A stretch of 64,000 nucleotides of DNA from Runella sp. CRIBMP (GTDB taxonomy: Bacteria; Bacteroidota; Bacteroidia; Cytophagales; Spirosomataceae), in NCBI RefSeq assembly GCF_009905605.1, contig NZ_JAAAKZ010000003.1, positions 1 through 64,000 on the forward strand. The letters run 5' to 3'. Both the position numbers and the translations under genes were made by a program. The notes beneath the pieces are model-generated. The model was given only the letters and a program-made list of their open reading frames with translations, did no database searches and was not told the DNA's origin. Of this stretch, positions 50,565-58,348 are shown in pieces; positions within the stretch are counted from its first letter, which is position 1; the number at the start of each line of letters is the position of its first letter.

Positions 50565-51413
50565 TTAGGCAATTTCTTCAGTTGGGCGGAGGGCTTGCTG
50601 TGCTTCAGAAGAGAGACGCTCAATCAACAACACGGTGATATTGTCGTGGCCACCGCGTTGTTTGGCGGCTTCTACCAACTGCTGCGCCGATTCATTCAAG
50701 GTGGGCATAAGCATCAGTTGCGCAATTTCATCATTGGTGAGATAGTCGTATAAACCATCGGTACATAGCAGCAGACGATCATCGCTTTCGAGGGAATGGG
50801 TCATGGGTTCGACATCAATTTCCACTTTGTTGTGGGTACCCATGGCACGAGTGAGTACGTTTCGTTCTGGATGTTTTTCGGCTTCTAGAGGAGCAATAAC
50901 CCCTTGCTGAACAAGCATTTGAACATACGTATGGTCAGTTGATAATTGTAAAAGTTGGCCGTTTTTGAGCAGATATAATCGGCTGTCACCTACATGGGCA
51001 ATGTACAATTTAGCATCGCACACCACCACCGCCGTGCAGGTTGTGCCCATGCCGCGCTGACGTACATTACGGCTTGCCGCCTGCCAAATGGCACGATTGG
51101 CTTTGGTAAATGCCAAAAACAAACTTTCTTCGGGTGTTTCTTCCCGTTGGTAATACGTTTTGGCAATGGTTTCCACTGCCATTTGAGAAGCGATTTCTCC
51201 CGCGGCGTGCCCTCCCATGCCATCTGCCACAATCGCCAGAAAACCTTTTGATGACCGTACCAACAAATCTGCTGGGCGCACAAACCGCGCCGCGTCTTCA
51301 TTGTTGGTACGCACACAACCTACATCCGATACCACCACGGCCCGTAAGTCGCTGAAAGATTCTGACAGGGAGGCGTCAGTTGCTTTATTTGATAACCATT
51401 TTTTCCAGAACAT
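50565..51413 (-). CDS. PP2C-type Ser/Thr phosphatase (Stp1/PrpC-like)
   Basis: The start is taken at ATG 51413 (MFWKKWLSNKATD), which lies 23 bases after the preceding kinase stop; a frame start at 51509 would overlap that gene. The 282-aa metal-dependent phosphatase has VSDVGCVRTNNEDAA, IVADGMGGHAAGEIASQ, HVGDSRLYLL, LLCTDGLYDYL and GGHDNITVLLI, supplying the Asp ligands of the binuclear centre. It is cytoplasmic and should reverse phosphorylation by the two kinases that flank it, as with PknB-Stp pairs. Confidence 0.95.
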   Translation of the reverse strand: MFWKKWLSNKATDASLSESFSDLRAVVVSDVGCVRTNNEDAARFVRPADLLVRSSKGFLAIVADGMGGHAAGEIASQMAVETIAKTYYQREETPEESLFLAFTKANRAIWQAASRNVRQRGMGTTCTAVVVCDAKLYIAHVGDSRLYLLKNGQLLQLSTDHTYVQMLVQQGVIAPLEAEKHPERNVLTRAMGTHNKVEIDVEPMTHSLESDDRLLLCTDGLYDYLTNDEIAQLMLMPTLNESAQQLVEAAKQRGGHDNITVLLIERLSSEAQQALRPTEEIA

Positions 51414-51436
51414 GGCACGTAGAGGTTCGGTGTAGG

Positions 51437-52321
51437 TCAATGATTTTTTGTTCTTAGCCAACGTTTTACAGGGATTTTTTCCATAAAATCTGTGAAAGTA
51501 TCCACCCATTCTGCAAGCGAAAATCCGTTGTCTGCTGGGCTTTTTAATTCTTGCAGCAGTTCCGTCGCCGTCATTCGATTGGTGCTATTGATTCGCAACA
51601 ACCTATGAATAAGACGCTTGCTTCTTTTTGTCAAGTGTGGAACCAATAAATCAGGGGAAGTGTACTCTCCTCGTTCTATTTTTAAGCGAACTTCCGTTTC
51701 GCTGCGACCGTCGAAAGGCAAATGCCCCGTCAGCATTTCGTAGAGTAAAACCCCTAACGACCAACAATCAGATTGAATGCTTACTTTGCCATGAAACTGC
51801 TCAGGAGCCATATAATGCGACGTTCCGACGATGTATCCTTCCTGCGTGAGTTTGGGCGTATAAGTCGATTTGGCAATTCCAAAATCCAACAATTTGGCAA
51901 AACTCTCACGGTTTACTTTTATGTTTCCCGGTTTCAAATCGCGGTGGATGATGTGTCGTTCGTGCAAATAAACTACCGCCAACACTATCTGCTCCATTAT
52001 CTTCCAGACAAACGCTTCGGGCAATCGCCCTTGTCGTTTGATGAGTTTTTCAAGCGTAATTCCTTCGACGTATTCCATGATAATGCAGGGCGTACCGTTT
52101 TCAATCGCGTATTCGTAAAGGGCCGCAATGTGAGGATGTTGCACAGAAGCCTGAATATAGGCCTCGTTACGAAATCGGGCGGCTTGGTCGGCACGATAGA
52201 GGACTTTCACCGCCGCAGGGCGGCGAGAGGTCTGGTGTTGTGCTTGATACACTTCGCCCATTCCTCCCGAGCCGAGCCATTGCGTTAAAACGTAGCCTTT
52301 TATGTTTTGGCCTAATTGCAT
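51437..52321 (-). CDS. soluble Ser/Thr protein kinase
   Basis: The 294-aa protein is a bare Hanks-type kinase domain: LGSGGMGEVYQAQHQ, AVKVLY with the catalytic Lys, HRDLKPGNIKVN near residue 127, LDFGIAKSTYT (DFG) and GTSHYMAPEQF. No membrane helix or sensor domain follows. It lies between the FHA-protease gene (91 bases upstream) and the phosphatase gene. It may phosphorylate the threonines recognised by the FHA domain next door (inference). The 91-base gap contains a weak inverted repeat TTCGAT/ATCGAA. Confidence 0.95.
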   Translation of the reverse strand: MQLGQNIKGYVLTQWLGSGGMGEVYQAQHQTSRRPAAVKVLYRADQAARFRNEAYIQASVQHPHIAALYEYAIENGTPCIIMEYVEGITLEKLIKRQGRLPEAFVWKIMEQIVLAVVYLHERHIIHRDLKPGNIKVNRESFAKLLDFGIAKSTYTPKLTQEGYIVGTSHYMAPEQFHGKVSIQSDCWSLGVLLYEMLTGHLPFDGRSETEVRLKIERGEYTSPDLLVPHLTKRSKRLIHRLLRINSTNRMTATELLQELKSPADNGFSLAEWVDTFTDFMEKIPVKRWLRTKNH

Positions 52322-52412
52322 TTTATTGGATTTTCGATGATTGATTTTATCGAATAAAGAATCTAATTATCAGAAAATTACACCCTTAAAGCATAGATTA
52401 ATAAGCTGCTAA

Positions 52413-54101
52413 TTATTCACTTTTAGGCGTTTTCAACAATTCCATTCCGTACTTGATGGGAATGGCGAATGAGATGATTCCCTGCCGGGCATCGCCCCCC
52501 CCCGCGTAATAAATCCCGATGACGTTTCCTTTTTCGTCAAACATCGGCCCACCGCTGTTGCCGCCGCCCGTGGCGTTCAAATCCAGTTGGTAGCTGTCGC
52601 CGAAACCCGATTGTTTGGTTGAAAATTCGGTGGAGCTTGCCACTACTTGCTGCACGTGGCCTGGCGAAGTAACGGGCGAAGCCACTTCAAATACCTCAGC
52701 ATTGGGTTTGAAAGGGTCATTTGACTTACGAACTACGCGCTGCTGCGGAGCACCACCGGGATAACCCATCACGATAATCTCTTCGCCCGCTTTTACCGAA
52801 CCGTAATTATCTTTGAGCGTCACGGGAGCTAGATTGTTGACATCCACCTTGATAAGCGCCACATCATGACTTTGTGAAGGCGTAATCAAACGGGCTTCAT
52901 ACGGCTGTGAGGTATTGGCAAAGACCACTTTTAAGTATTTGTTGCGGCCTTCCACTTGCGCTGGCCGACCATCCACCATGGTAGCTTCCGAAGGAACCCA
53001 GCCAAAAATTTGTTCAGCTCCTACGGTTGGCTCTTTGGCCAATACAGGCTGGCCCGTTTTATCAAGCCCCTGCACCAAATAACCCGGGAAGTTGTTCCAT
53101 GCAAAGCCCGAATAGCGCGTTTTCCAAGCAGCACCCACGTGGCGGTTGGTCAAAATCTGACCGTCGGAGCTTACTACAAATCCGCTGCCCGTTCCGGTAG
53201 AGCCCACGGGTAAGCCCACCAATGATTTTTTCTTGGTAACTAAATAAGGCTCGATGCCGTTTTGGGTCTGCACAAACAGCGGACGGAATGTACCTTGCGC
53301 ATCGGGGCGGTATTCATGGTACAACTCCTCGTTTTCTTGCACTTCGTACAGTTCCCACGAAATAAAAATCTTCACTACTTTATCGGTGTTGGCAGAAGCG
53401 ATAGCGGCAGTAGAAATTGGCTTGCCCCGCTCTACTTTTTCCTGCAATGCCACCATTTGGATTCGGGCTTCTTCTTGTTGTTTTTGGAGCGCCTGATTGT
53501 ATTTAGCATCCATCTCTGCTTGGTCTTCTCGGGTCGAATTCCAGAACACGAATCCTAAAGAGCCAAAAATCACAAAAGCAGCGGCCATAGCAGCCCAAAG
53601 CGTACGACGAGATTTGCTGCGTTCGGTGTTGATTACCCGTTCAAACGTCTGCTTGCCAATGCCCGTTTTGATGGGTGTTGATTCAGAAACTTCTAACGGT
53701 ACAAATTCATTGGTAGGTTTAACGACTTCTACCAATCGAGTGGCGGGCATTAATTCGGCGGGACGCGGGTCAATGTCAAAAATAAAAGCGGGGCCATTAT
53801 TTCCGAGTTGGATTTCGTCGCCTGGCTCGATGGAAGTTTGACCTTTTACGCGTGTTTTGTTGACAAAAATTCCGTTGCGGCTGTTGTTGTCAATCAACAC
53901 AAAAGCCAACGGGCCTTCTTTGACGATTTTGCCATGCTCACGGCTAACAACCGTATCAATTTCAGGATCGAACTGAATATCGCTGTCGTTTGAGCGGCCC
54001 AATGTAAGTTCATTGTGACCGTTAAAATCAAATTCTTCCACTTGATTTGCTTTGGCTCCCACAAGGTGACGAATGACGAATTGTTTGGCGGTAGCGTTCA
54101 T
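52413..54101 (-). CDS. FHA domain - TM - trypsin-like serine protease
   Basis: The 562-aa protein couples phosphothreonine recognition to envelope proteolysis. Residues about 25-110 are an FHA domain (LTLGRSNDSDIQF, VSREHGKIV, DNNSRNGIFVNKTRVKG). A membrane helix near residue 175 (LWAAMAAAFVIFGSLGFVFW) is followed by a coiled coil rich in E and Q. The periplasmic protease has His near 320 (TNRHVGAAW), Asp near 412 (HDVALIKVDV) and Ser near 515 (GGGNSGGPMFDEKG). No PDZ domain is present, unlike in DegP. It is the first gene of the five-gene kinase operon, driven by the special promoter at 54200-54296. Confidence 0.92.
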   Translation of the reverse strand: MNATAKQFVIRHLVGAKANQVEEFDFNGHNELTLGRSNDSDIQFDPEIDTVVSREHGKIVKEGPLAFVLIDNNSRNGIFVNKTRVKGQTSIEPGDEIQLGNNGPAFIFDIDPRPAELMPATRLVEVVKPTNEFVPLEVSESTPIKTGIGKQTFERVINTERSKSRRTLWAAMAAAFVIFGSLGFVFWNSTREDQAEMDAKYNQALQKQQEEARIQMVALQEKVERGKPISTAAIASANTDKVVKIFISWELYEVQENEELYHEYRPDAQGTFRPLFVQTQNGIEPYLVTKKKSLVGLPVGSTGTGSGFVVSSDGQILTNRHVGAAWKTRYSGFAWNNFPGYLVQGLDKTGQPVLAKEPTVGAEQIFGWVPSEATMVDGRPAQVEGRNKYLKVVFANTSQPYEARLITPSQSHDVALIKVDVNNLAPVTLKDNYGSVKAGEEIIVMGYPGGAPQQRVVRKSNDPFKPNAEVFEVASPVTSPGHVQQVVASSTEFSTKQSGFGDSYQLDLNATGGGNSGGPMFDEKGNVIGIYYAGGGDARQGIISFAIPIKYGMELLKTPKSE

Positions 54102-54199
54102 TGTTGTAATGTTTTCAGATTTTTTTGATGACTATTTCTTTTTGAATATCAGGAAGTTGCTTTACTTTCAGTGCTTTTGTTGCCTCGCTTCTGATGATA

Positions 54200-54296
54200 C
54201 AAAGTTCCTCCAAAAAGCCACGCTGGTAAATCCGGAAACACCTACATTTTGGGTAAGGGAAACCTGTATTTTGAAGTATAGGAAAACCTGTAGTTA
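54200..54296 (-). promoter_or_regulatory. regulon promoter A (FHA-protease/kinase operon)
   Basis: On the minus strand the -7 box GAACTTTG (54207-54200) is preceded by an 18-base spacer, then TTTAC (54230-54226) at the -33 position. Next comes a 24-base block (54226-54249) 23/24 identical to that of promoter B. Beyond it are two palindrome copies: a degenerate one at 54253-54268 and TATAGG-AAAA-CCTGTA at 54277-54292. The transcript would have a leader of about 90 bases. The element overlaps the ABC exporter stop. Confidence 0.75.
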
Positions 54297-56099
54297 GCCC
54301 AAAACCGTGGCGGCAAGCCGCCCGATATTGAGGGTACGGGCGTTTGAATCGATGATTTCGCGGTAAAGCCCCCCTGCCGCATACAGCGTTTCGTGGCTAC
54401 CTTTACCAATAATTTCACCTTCCTGCATTACATAAATTTGGTCAGCGTCCATGATTTGGCTGATACTGTGCGAGATAATCAATACGGTACGATTTTTCTT
54501 GATGGCATCGATGCTGTCTTTGATTTGCTCCGCCGTGATGGCATCCAAACTTGCGGTGGGTTCATCCAAGAAGATAATGGGGGGATTTTTGAGAAATAAA
54601 CGCGCAATAGCAATCCGCTGCTGCTGCCCACCCGACAGCGCTTTGGCTTCGGATTGATACCCATTGGGCATCTGTAAAATTTGTTCGTGCAGACTCGCTT
54701 GCTTAGCCGCCGATACGATTTCGTCTGGGGTAGCTTCCAATTTTCCGTAACGAATATTTTCTTCGATGGTACCCGAAAAAATATGGTTTTTCTGCATCAC
54801 CAAACCCACATTTCGACGAATCCAGTGCGGGTCGTATTCCGTCAAGGGTTTTCCATCAAGCAGAATTTCTCCATGCGTGGGGAAATAAAAGCCCGCCAAT
54901 AAATTCATGGCTGAACTTTTTCCTGCCCCCGACAAACCCACCAATGCCGTTGTTTTTCCTGCTTCCAAATGCAGATTTACCCCATTTAAGGCTTGCTTTC
55001 CGTTGGGATAAACAAAATCAACGGCTTTCATTTCGAAGGTTCCAGCAAAAGATTTATGCACAAGATTCCAATGGTTTTTCGTTTTGCTTTGACTGTTTTC
55101 GAGATAGGAGTTGTTCTCAATCATGTCAAAAAAGCCTTCGGCATAAGTGAGGGCTTCGCTGTATTCATCATAAATGCGGTGGAGGTGCCGCACGGGCGCC
55201 GAAACGTTGTTGAACAACATCAAGTGCAGCAAAATCGCCCCGATGGTCATTTGTTGGTTCAGGACAAAGTAGATGGTGACCACAAAAACCATGACCACGC
55301 CCAACTGCTCCGCAATGCTTTTGAGGCCATCAAAAAGATAATTGGTTCGGTGGTGTTTTACTTCGCTGTCTGAGAGTTGTTGGGTTAGTTTCCATTGGCG
55401 ACCCGTCTCGTATTCTTCTCTTACAAAAGACTTTACGACAAAAATAGACTCAATAAGGTTAAAAAGTGTGTTGGCTTTTTCTTCACGCAACTGTTGAATA
55501 TTGCGTCGAATCAGTTTTTGACGTTTGGATTGTTCCCGACTGATGAGCGCATAAAGTGGCATGATGAGGGTAGCACATACGCCCACCCAAATGTTTTTTT
55601 TGTACATCAGAGCCAAAGCCAACAACGCATTGGCAAACATGGGCACAATATCCACAAACAAATTTTTGACGGTTTTGGTCAGACTCTCGATGCCTTTGTC
55701 GATGCGTTTTTCAAGCTTTCCAATTTGGTTTTGCGAAAGCGCAAAAAAAGACAAATGATACGATACCATTCGCTTGATGCTGTAGTTGTGTAAATCGGCC
55801 GCTAACCGAAACCGCAGGCGGTCGCTCAAGAATTTTTGCCCCAATTGTACCAGCAAATTGATAATTTCTTTAGCAAACAAAACCAACACTAGCCCGCCCA
55901 CTATCCAAGCGATTTGTTCTTGGGTTTGGTTTTTTTTGTCAATAACTTCCTGAACGGTATTGACGGTATATTCCATCACCAAAGGGGTTACTTGGGCCAA
56001 TAAAGCGCCTACGCCCGTGAGAATAAAAGCACCGATTAAACTCTGACGATACTTTTGAACAAACGGCCAAAGCTTTTTTATAAGGGTGACGGTCGACAT
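54294..56099 (-). CDS. ABC exporter, fused permease-ATPase
   Basis: The start is ATG 56099 (MSTVTLIKKLWPFVQKYRQS); the longer frame to 56246 runs into the upstream gene and lacks support. The 601-aa half-transporter has six membrane helices in the first 330 residues and a nucleotide-binding domain with Walker A LVGLSGAGKSSAM, signature LSGGQQQRIAIA, Walker B IIFLDEPTASLD and the H-loop in IISHS. As a homodimer it should export a lipid, peptide or other hydrophobic compound (MsbA/BmrA-like). It lies 52 bases downstream of the two-TM gene in the same operon. Confidence 0.94.
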   Translation of the reverse strand: MSTVTLIKKLWPFVQKYRQSLIGAFILTGVGALLAQVTPLVMEYTVNTVQEVIDKKNQTQEQIAWIVGGLVLVLFAKEIINLLVQLGQKFLSDRLRFRLAADLHNYSIKRMVSYHLSFFALSQNQIGKLEKRIDKGIESLTKTVKNLFVDIVPMFANALLALALMYKKNIWVGVCATLIMPLYALISREQSKRQKLIRRNIQQLREEKANTLFNLIESIFVVKSFVREEYETGRQWKLTQQLSDSEVKHHRTNYLFDGLKSIAEQLGVVMVFVVTIYFVLNQQMTIGAILLHLMLFNNVSAPVRHLHRIYDEYSEALTYAEGFFDMIENNSYLENSQSKTKNHWNLVHKSFAGTFEMKAVDFVYPNGKQALNGVNLHLEAGKTTALVGLSGAGKSSAMNLLAGFYFPTHGEILLDGKPLTEYDPHWIRRNVGLVMQKNHIFSGTIEENIRYGKLEATPDEIVSAAKQASLHEQILQMPNGYQSEAKALSGGQQQRIAIARLFLKNPPIIFLDEPTASLDAITAEQIKDSIDAIKKNRTVLIISHSISQIMDADQIYVMQEGEIIGKGSHETLYAAGGLYREIIDSNARTLNIGRLAATVLG

Positions 56100-56151
56100 G
56101 AACTTTAGGGGTGAGAAGTGAGGAGATAGGACGAGCGGCCCCGTACTTATT

Positions 56152-57483
56152 TTACAATTTCTGCATAAACTCACGGGTGTTGAGCGTGGCGTCTGATTCG
56201 TAATCATAAAACAGTTCAACCATAGAAGACACAATGTGCGGGTCATCGGTGAGGAAAGCGGTCAATTTTGAAGGGCGGCCGCTGGAGTTGGAGCCACTCC
56301 CTAAAATACACACACACAAGGTTTTCTGAATACCAGGGGTGTTTTCACGGGGGGTGCTTATAAACAATTGAATGGGCAGTGTCTTGTTGACTTTGGTAAC
56401 GCGGACCCCCAAGTCCAGCATTTCGCGCATGGCCTGCGAATGTTGGTTGTAGAGTTGACGAATCAAAACTGACTGTGCATTCGTTTCGTCTTGTCCGTTC
56501 ATGGCAATCATAAAACGGTTGTGGTGGGGTACGGTTTCATTAACGGCCAGCGCCGAATTGCTACCACTTCGGTAGGTTTCGACCGACACATGTTCGTTGA
56601 ATATTTTGCCTAAATATTTTAGAAAAGCGTGGCTTGAACCTTCGTTTTGATCATTGAGTGTTACAAATTCAACGCGGGCACCGCTGCCGATTTTTTGCAG
56701 ATAAATAGCCGTTTCTTTGAGTTTATTTTCAACATCGGTACAATCTCGCAAGAGCGCTTCGGCGCGTCGGGCGTAGTCAAATTGGGTAGCATGGCGCAGT
56801 TCATGGGGTTTTAAATCAGCGTGTTTGGCCACCAAGTCCATCCGAAAAGGGGAAATCGCCTCAATTTTGGCCGTATTTGACAGCACCAATAGGCTATTTC
56901 CCTGCATTTTTGAAAGCTCTATTACCTTATCAATACCTTCCAACACATCTTTGGTACCTTCCATGAGCTGCACTTTCTCGTTGACCTTGCCGCTTACTTC
57001 CATCATGATGCCGTTCAGCGACTTGGTCGCCTGCACCAACAACCCGGTTTGGGTTTTAATGTGGTCCATTTCTTGTTGATTGAGGCGTTCTTTTTGCCGA
57101 TTTATTTTCTCAGTAGTAACCGTCAAAAACAACCCAATAAAAATCCCGACAATTCCACCCACCAAACCAGCGATGTCCAACTCACGAATATACTTATCAA
57201 TGCCGGGGCTGAAATAATTTTGCGGGTCAGTCCAATTACCGTTGACAGATTGAAAATCAGACAGGTAATGCATCGTATCGTAAAAAATATAATACCACTT
57301 TAAGCCCAAAGAAATGAGCAAGATGATGAAAGGAATTAGAAAGAAGAACGTAAAAAGCAGCGTGTGTTTTTTGGTAATGTCAAACAAAACCGCAAAAAAG
57401 CCCTCATCATGGGCATTGGTTGAATGAATTTGAGGCTTAGAATACTCTATTGGCGCAGCGTTGGATTCCATGAGTGAAAGCAT
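56152..57483 (-). CDS. unrecognised two-TM protein with large cytoplasmic domain
   Basis: I do not recognise the family. The start is ATG 57483 or 57471, since the regulated promoter's -7 box ends at 57508; frames reaching 57549 would start upstream of that promoter. The product is about 440 aa. It has an N-terminal cytoplasmic stretch, one helix (LLFTFFFLIPFIILLISLGL), a periplasmic loop of about 60 residues with QNYFSPGIDKYIRE, a second helix (GLVGGIVGIFIGLFLTVTT), a coiled coil (KINRQKERLNQQEMDHIKTQ), then an alpha/beta domain with GARVEFVTLND and HHNRFMIAMNG. The layout resembles a membrane sensor or adaptor. It is the first gene of the operon with the ABC exporter. Confidence 0.75.
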   Translation of the reverse strand: MLSLMESNAAPIEYSKPQIHSTNAHDEGFFAVLFDITKKHTLLFTFFFLIPFIILLISLGLKWYYIFYDTMHYLSDFQSVNGNWTDPQNYFSPGIDKYIRELDIAGLVGGIVGIFIGLFLTVTTEKINRQKERLNQQEMDHIKTQTGLLVQATKSLNGIMMEVSGKVNEKVQLMEGTKDVLEGIDKVIELSKMQGNSLLVLSNTAKIEAISPFRMDLVAKHADLKPHELRHATQFDYARRAEALLRDCTDVENKLKETAIYLQKIGSGARVEFVTLNDQNEGSSHAFLKYLGKIFNEHVSVETYRSGSNSALAVNETVPHHNRFMIAMNGQDETNAQSVLIRQLYNQHSQAMREMLDLGVRVTKVNKTLPIQLFISTPRENTPGIQKTLCVCILGSGSNSSGRPSKLTAFLTDDPHIVSSMVELFYDYESDATLNTREFMQKL

Positions 57484-57507
57484 TTTTATCGTTATGATTG
57501 AACGATA

Positions 57508-57603
57508 CAAAGTTCTTTCAAAACCCAATGCCCGTAAATCCGGAATCACCTACATTTAGAATACAGGAAAACATACATTTAGAACGTACAGGTTTTCCTA
57601 TAG
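57508..57603 (-). promoter_or_regulatory. regulon promoter B (two-TM protein/ABC exporter operon)
   Basis: On the minus strand the -7 box GAACTTTG (57515-57508), an 18-base spacer and TTTAC (57538-57534) match promoter A base for base in layout. The 24-base block at 57534-57557 is 23/24 identical to 54226-54249. Two palindromes follow: TACAGG-AAAA-CATACA (57562-57577) and TACAGG-TTTT-CCTATA (57587-57602), centred 25 bases apart. The distances from -7 to the palindromes (about 58 and 83) match promoter A (57 and 81). Confidence 0.75.
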
Positions 57604-57614
57604 AGAAGCAAAAA

Positions 57615-57920
57615 TTAAATCATTCCCGACCAGCCAAGCCCAAAACTTACCGCGTTGGCAACTAGTCCAATGAGGAAGCTTTTTGACCAGCTCACCTTCC
57701 ATAAAGTCCTTATCCACAGGCCCTCCACGAGTGCCACAAGGAGCTCCAAAAAATAAATATTACCCCCGAATTGATAATAATAGTAGACAAGAAACGTCCA
57801 AGTAGATACGTTGATTAGCGCACCCAGCCCAACAATAGACGTCAGGCGGTCGGTACGTCGCAAAAACAAGCAGAGGATTGGAATCTCAATCAACCATGTT
57901 TTGAGAAGATGAATCCACAT
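57615..57920 (-). CDS. small polytopic membrane protein, 101 aa
   Basis: I do not recognise the family by name. The start is ATG 57920 (MWIHLLKTWLIEIPILCLFL), one base after the stop of the upstream micro-protein, so translation is coupled. Four hydrophobic helices are visible, with polar spots RRTDRLTS, LVALVEGLWIRTLW and GLVANAVSFGLGWSG at the end. The paired E and R in VEGLWIR and the buried N in VANAVSF are the only candidate functional residues. Because it follows two proteins with sorting-signal-like tails, I infer a processing, anchoring or assembly role. It lacks the Cys/Arg/His set of exosortases. Confidence 0.75.
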   Translation of the reverse strand: MWIHLLKTWLIEIPILCLFLRRTDRLTSIVGLGALINVSTWTFLVYYYYQFGGNIYFLELLVALVEGLWIRTLWKVSWSKSFLIGLVANAVSFGLGWSGMI

Positions 57921-57921
57921 A

Positions 57922-58101
57922 TTAATGCTTTTGGCGGGCTCGACGATACCGCACAAACAGCAACACGGCAATAGACAAAACACCAACTAGTAATAATACA
58001 TCAGAAACTGGCGCTGGCGAGCCAGTCGGTACTTCCACAAGGTCTGCAAAAGCAACGCTAGAAGCAACCATCAAAAAAAGACAAAAAGTAAGCTTTTTCA
58101 T
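57922..58101 (-). CDS. exported micro-protein with C-terminal TM and RYRRAR tail (59 aa)
   Basis: Translating the minus strand from ATG 58101 gives 59 residues: a signal peptide (MKKLTFCLFLMVASSVAFAD), a short Pro-rich linker (LVEVPTGSPAPVS), one hydrophobic segment (DVLLLVGVLSIAVLLFV) and the basic tail RYRRARQKH. The stop TAA is one base from the ATG of the polytopic gene. It is a paralogue of the next upstream micro-protein (58163-58348), sharing MKKL...SSV.AD, ...LLLV.GV..IA.L and VRYRRAR/IRYRRAR. The tail looks like a tripartite sorting signal. The function is unknown. Confidence 0.8.
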   Translation of the reverse strand: MKKLTFCLFLMVASSVAFADLVEVPTGSPAPVSDVLLLVGVLSIAVLLFVRYRRARQKH

Positions 58102-58162
58102 AGAGGACAGTTACAATAAACATTTGATAATCAATATATTAAAAACATATAAACTCCAACAA

Positions 58163-58348
58163 TCAAGGCTTGTTTCGAGCGCGACGATAGCGGATATAAA
58201 ATAACGTAGCGATGGCCACCACTCCCGCCACTAACAACAATTCTGTACTACTATCACTGGATTGGCTCGATTGATTATAATTTCCAACCTCATCAGCCCA
58301 AACCGACGATACCATAAATTGCGCAACCAGAAAAAATAACTTTTTCAT
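58163..58348 (-). CDS. exported micro-protein with C-terminal TM and RYRRAR tail (61 aa)
   Basis: The 61-aa protein has a signal peptide (MKKLFFLVAQFMVSSVWADE), a Ser/Gln-rich linker (GNYNQSSQSSDSST), a hydrophobic segment (ELLLVAGVVAIATLFYI) and the tail RYRRARNKP. It overlaps the MFS gene by 4 bases (ATGA), so it is translationally coupled to it. It is a paralogue of the 59-aa protein that begins 61 bases downstream. The mature external part would be only about 20 residues, so it may serve as an anchor, a signal peptide source or a membrane-complex subunit. No family name is offered. Confidence 0.8.
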   Translation of the reverse strand: MKKLFFLVAQFMVSSVWADEVGNYNQSSQSSDSSTELLLVAGVVAIATLFYIRYRRARNKP

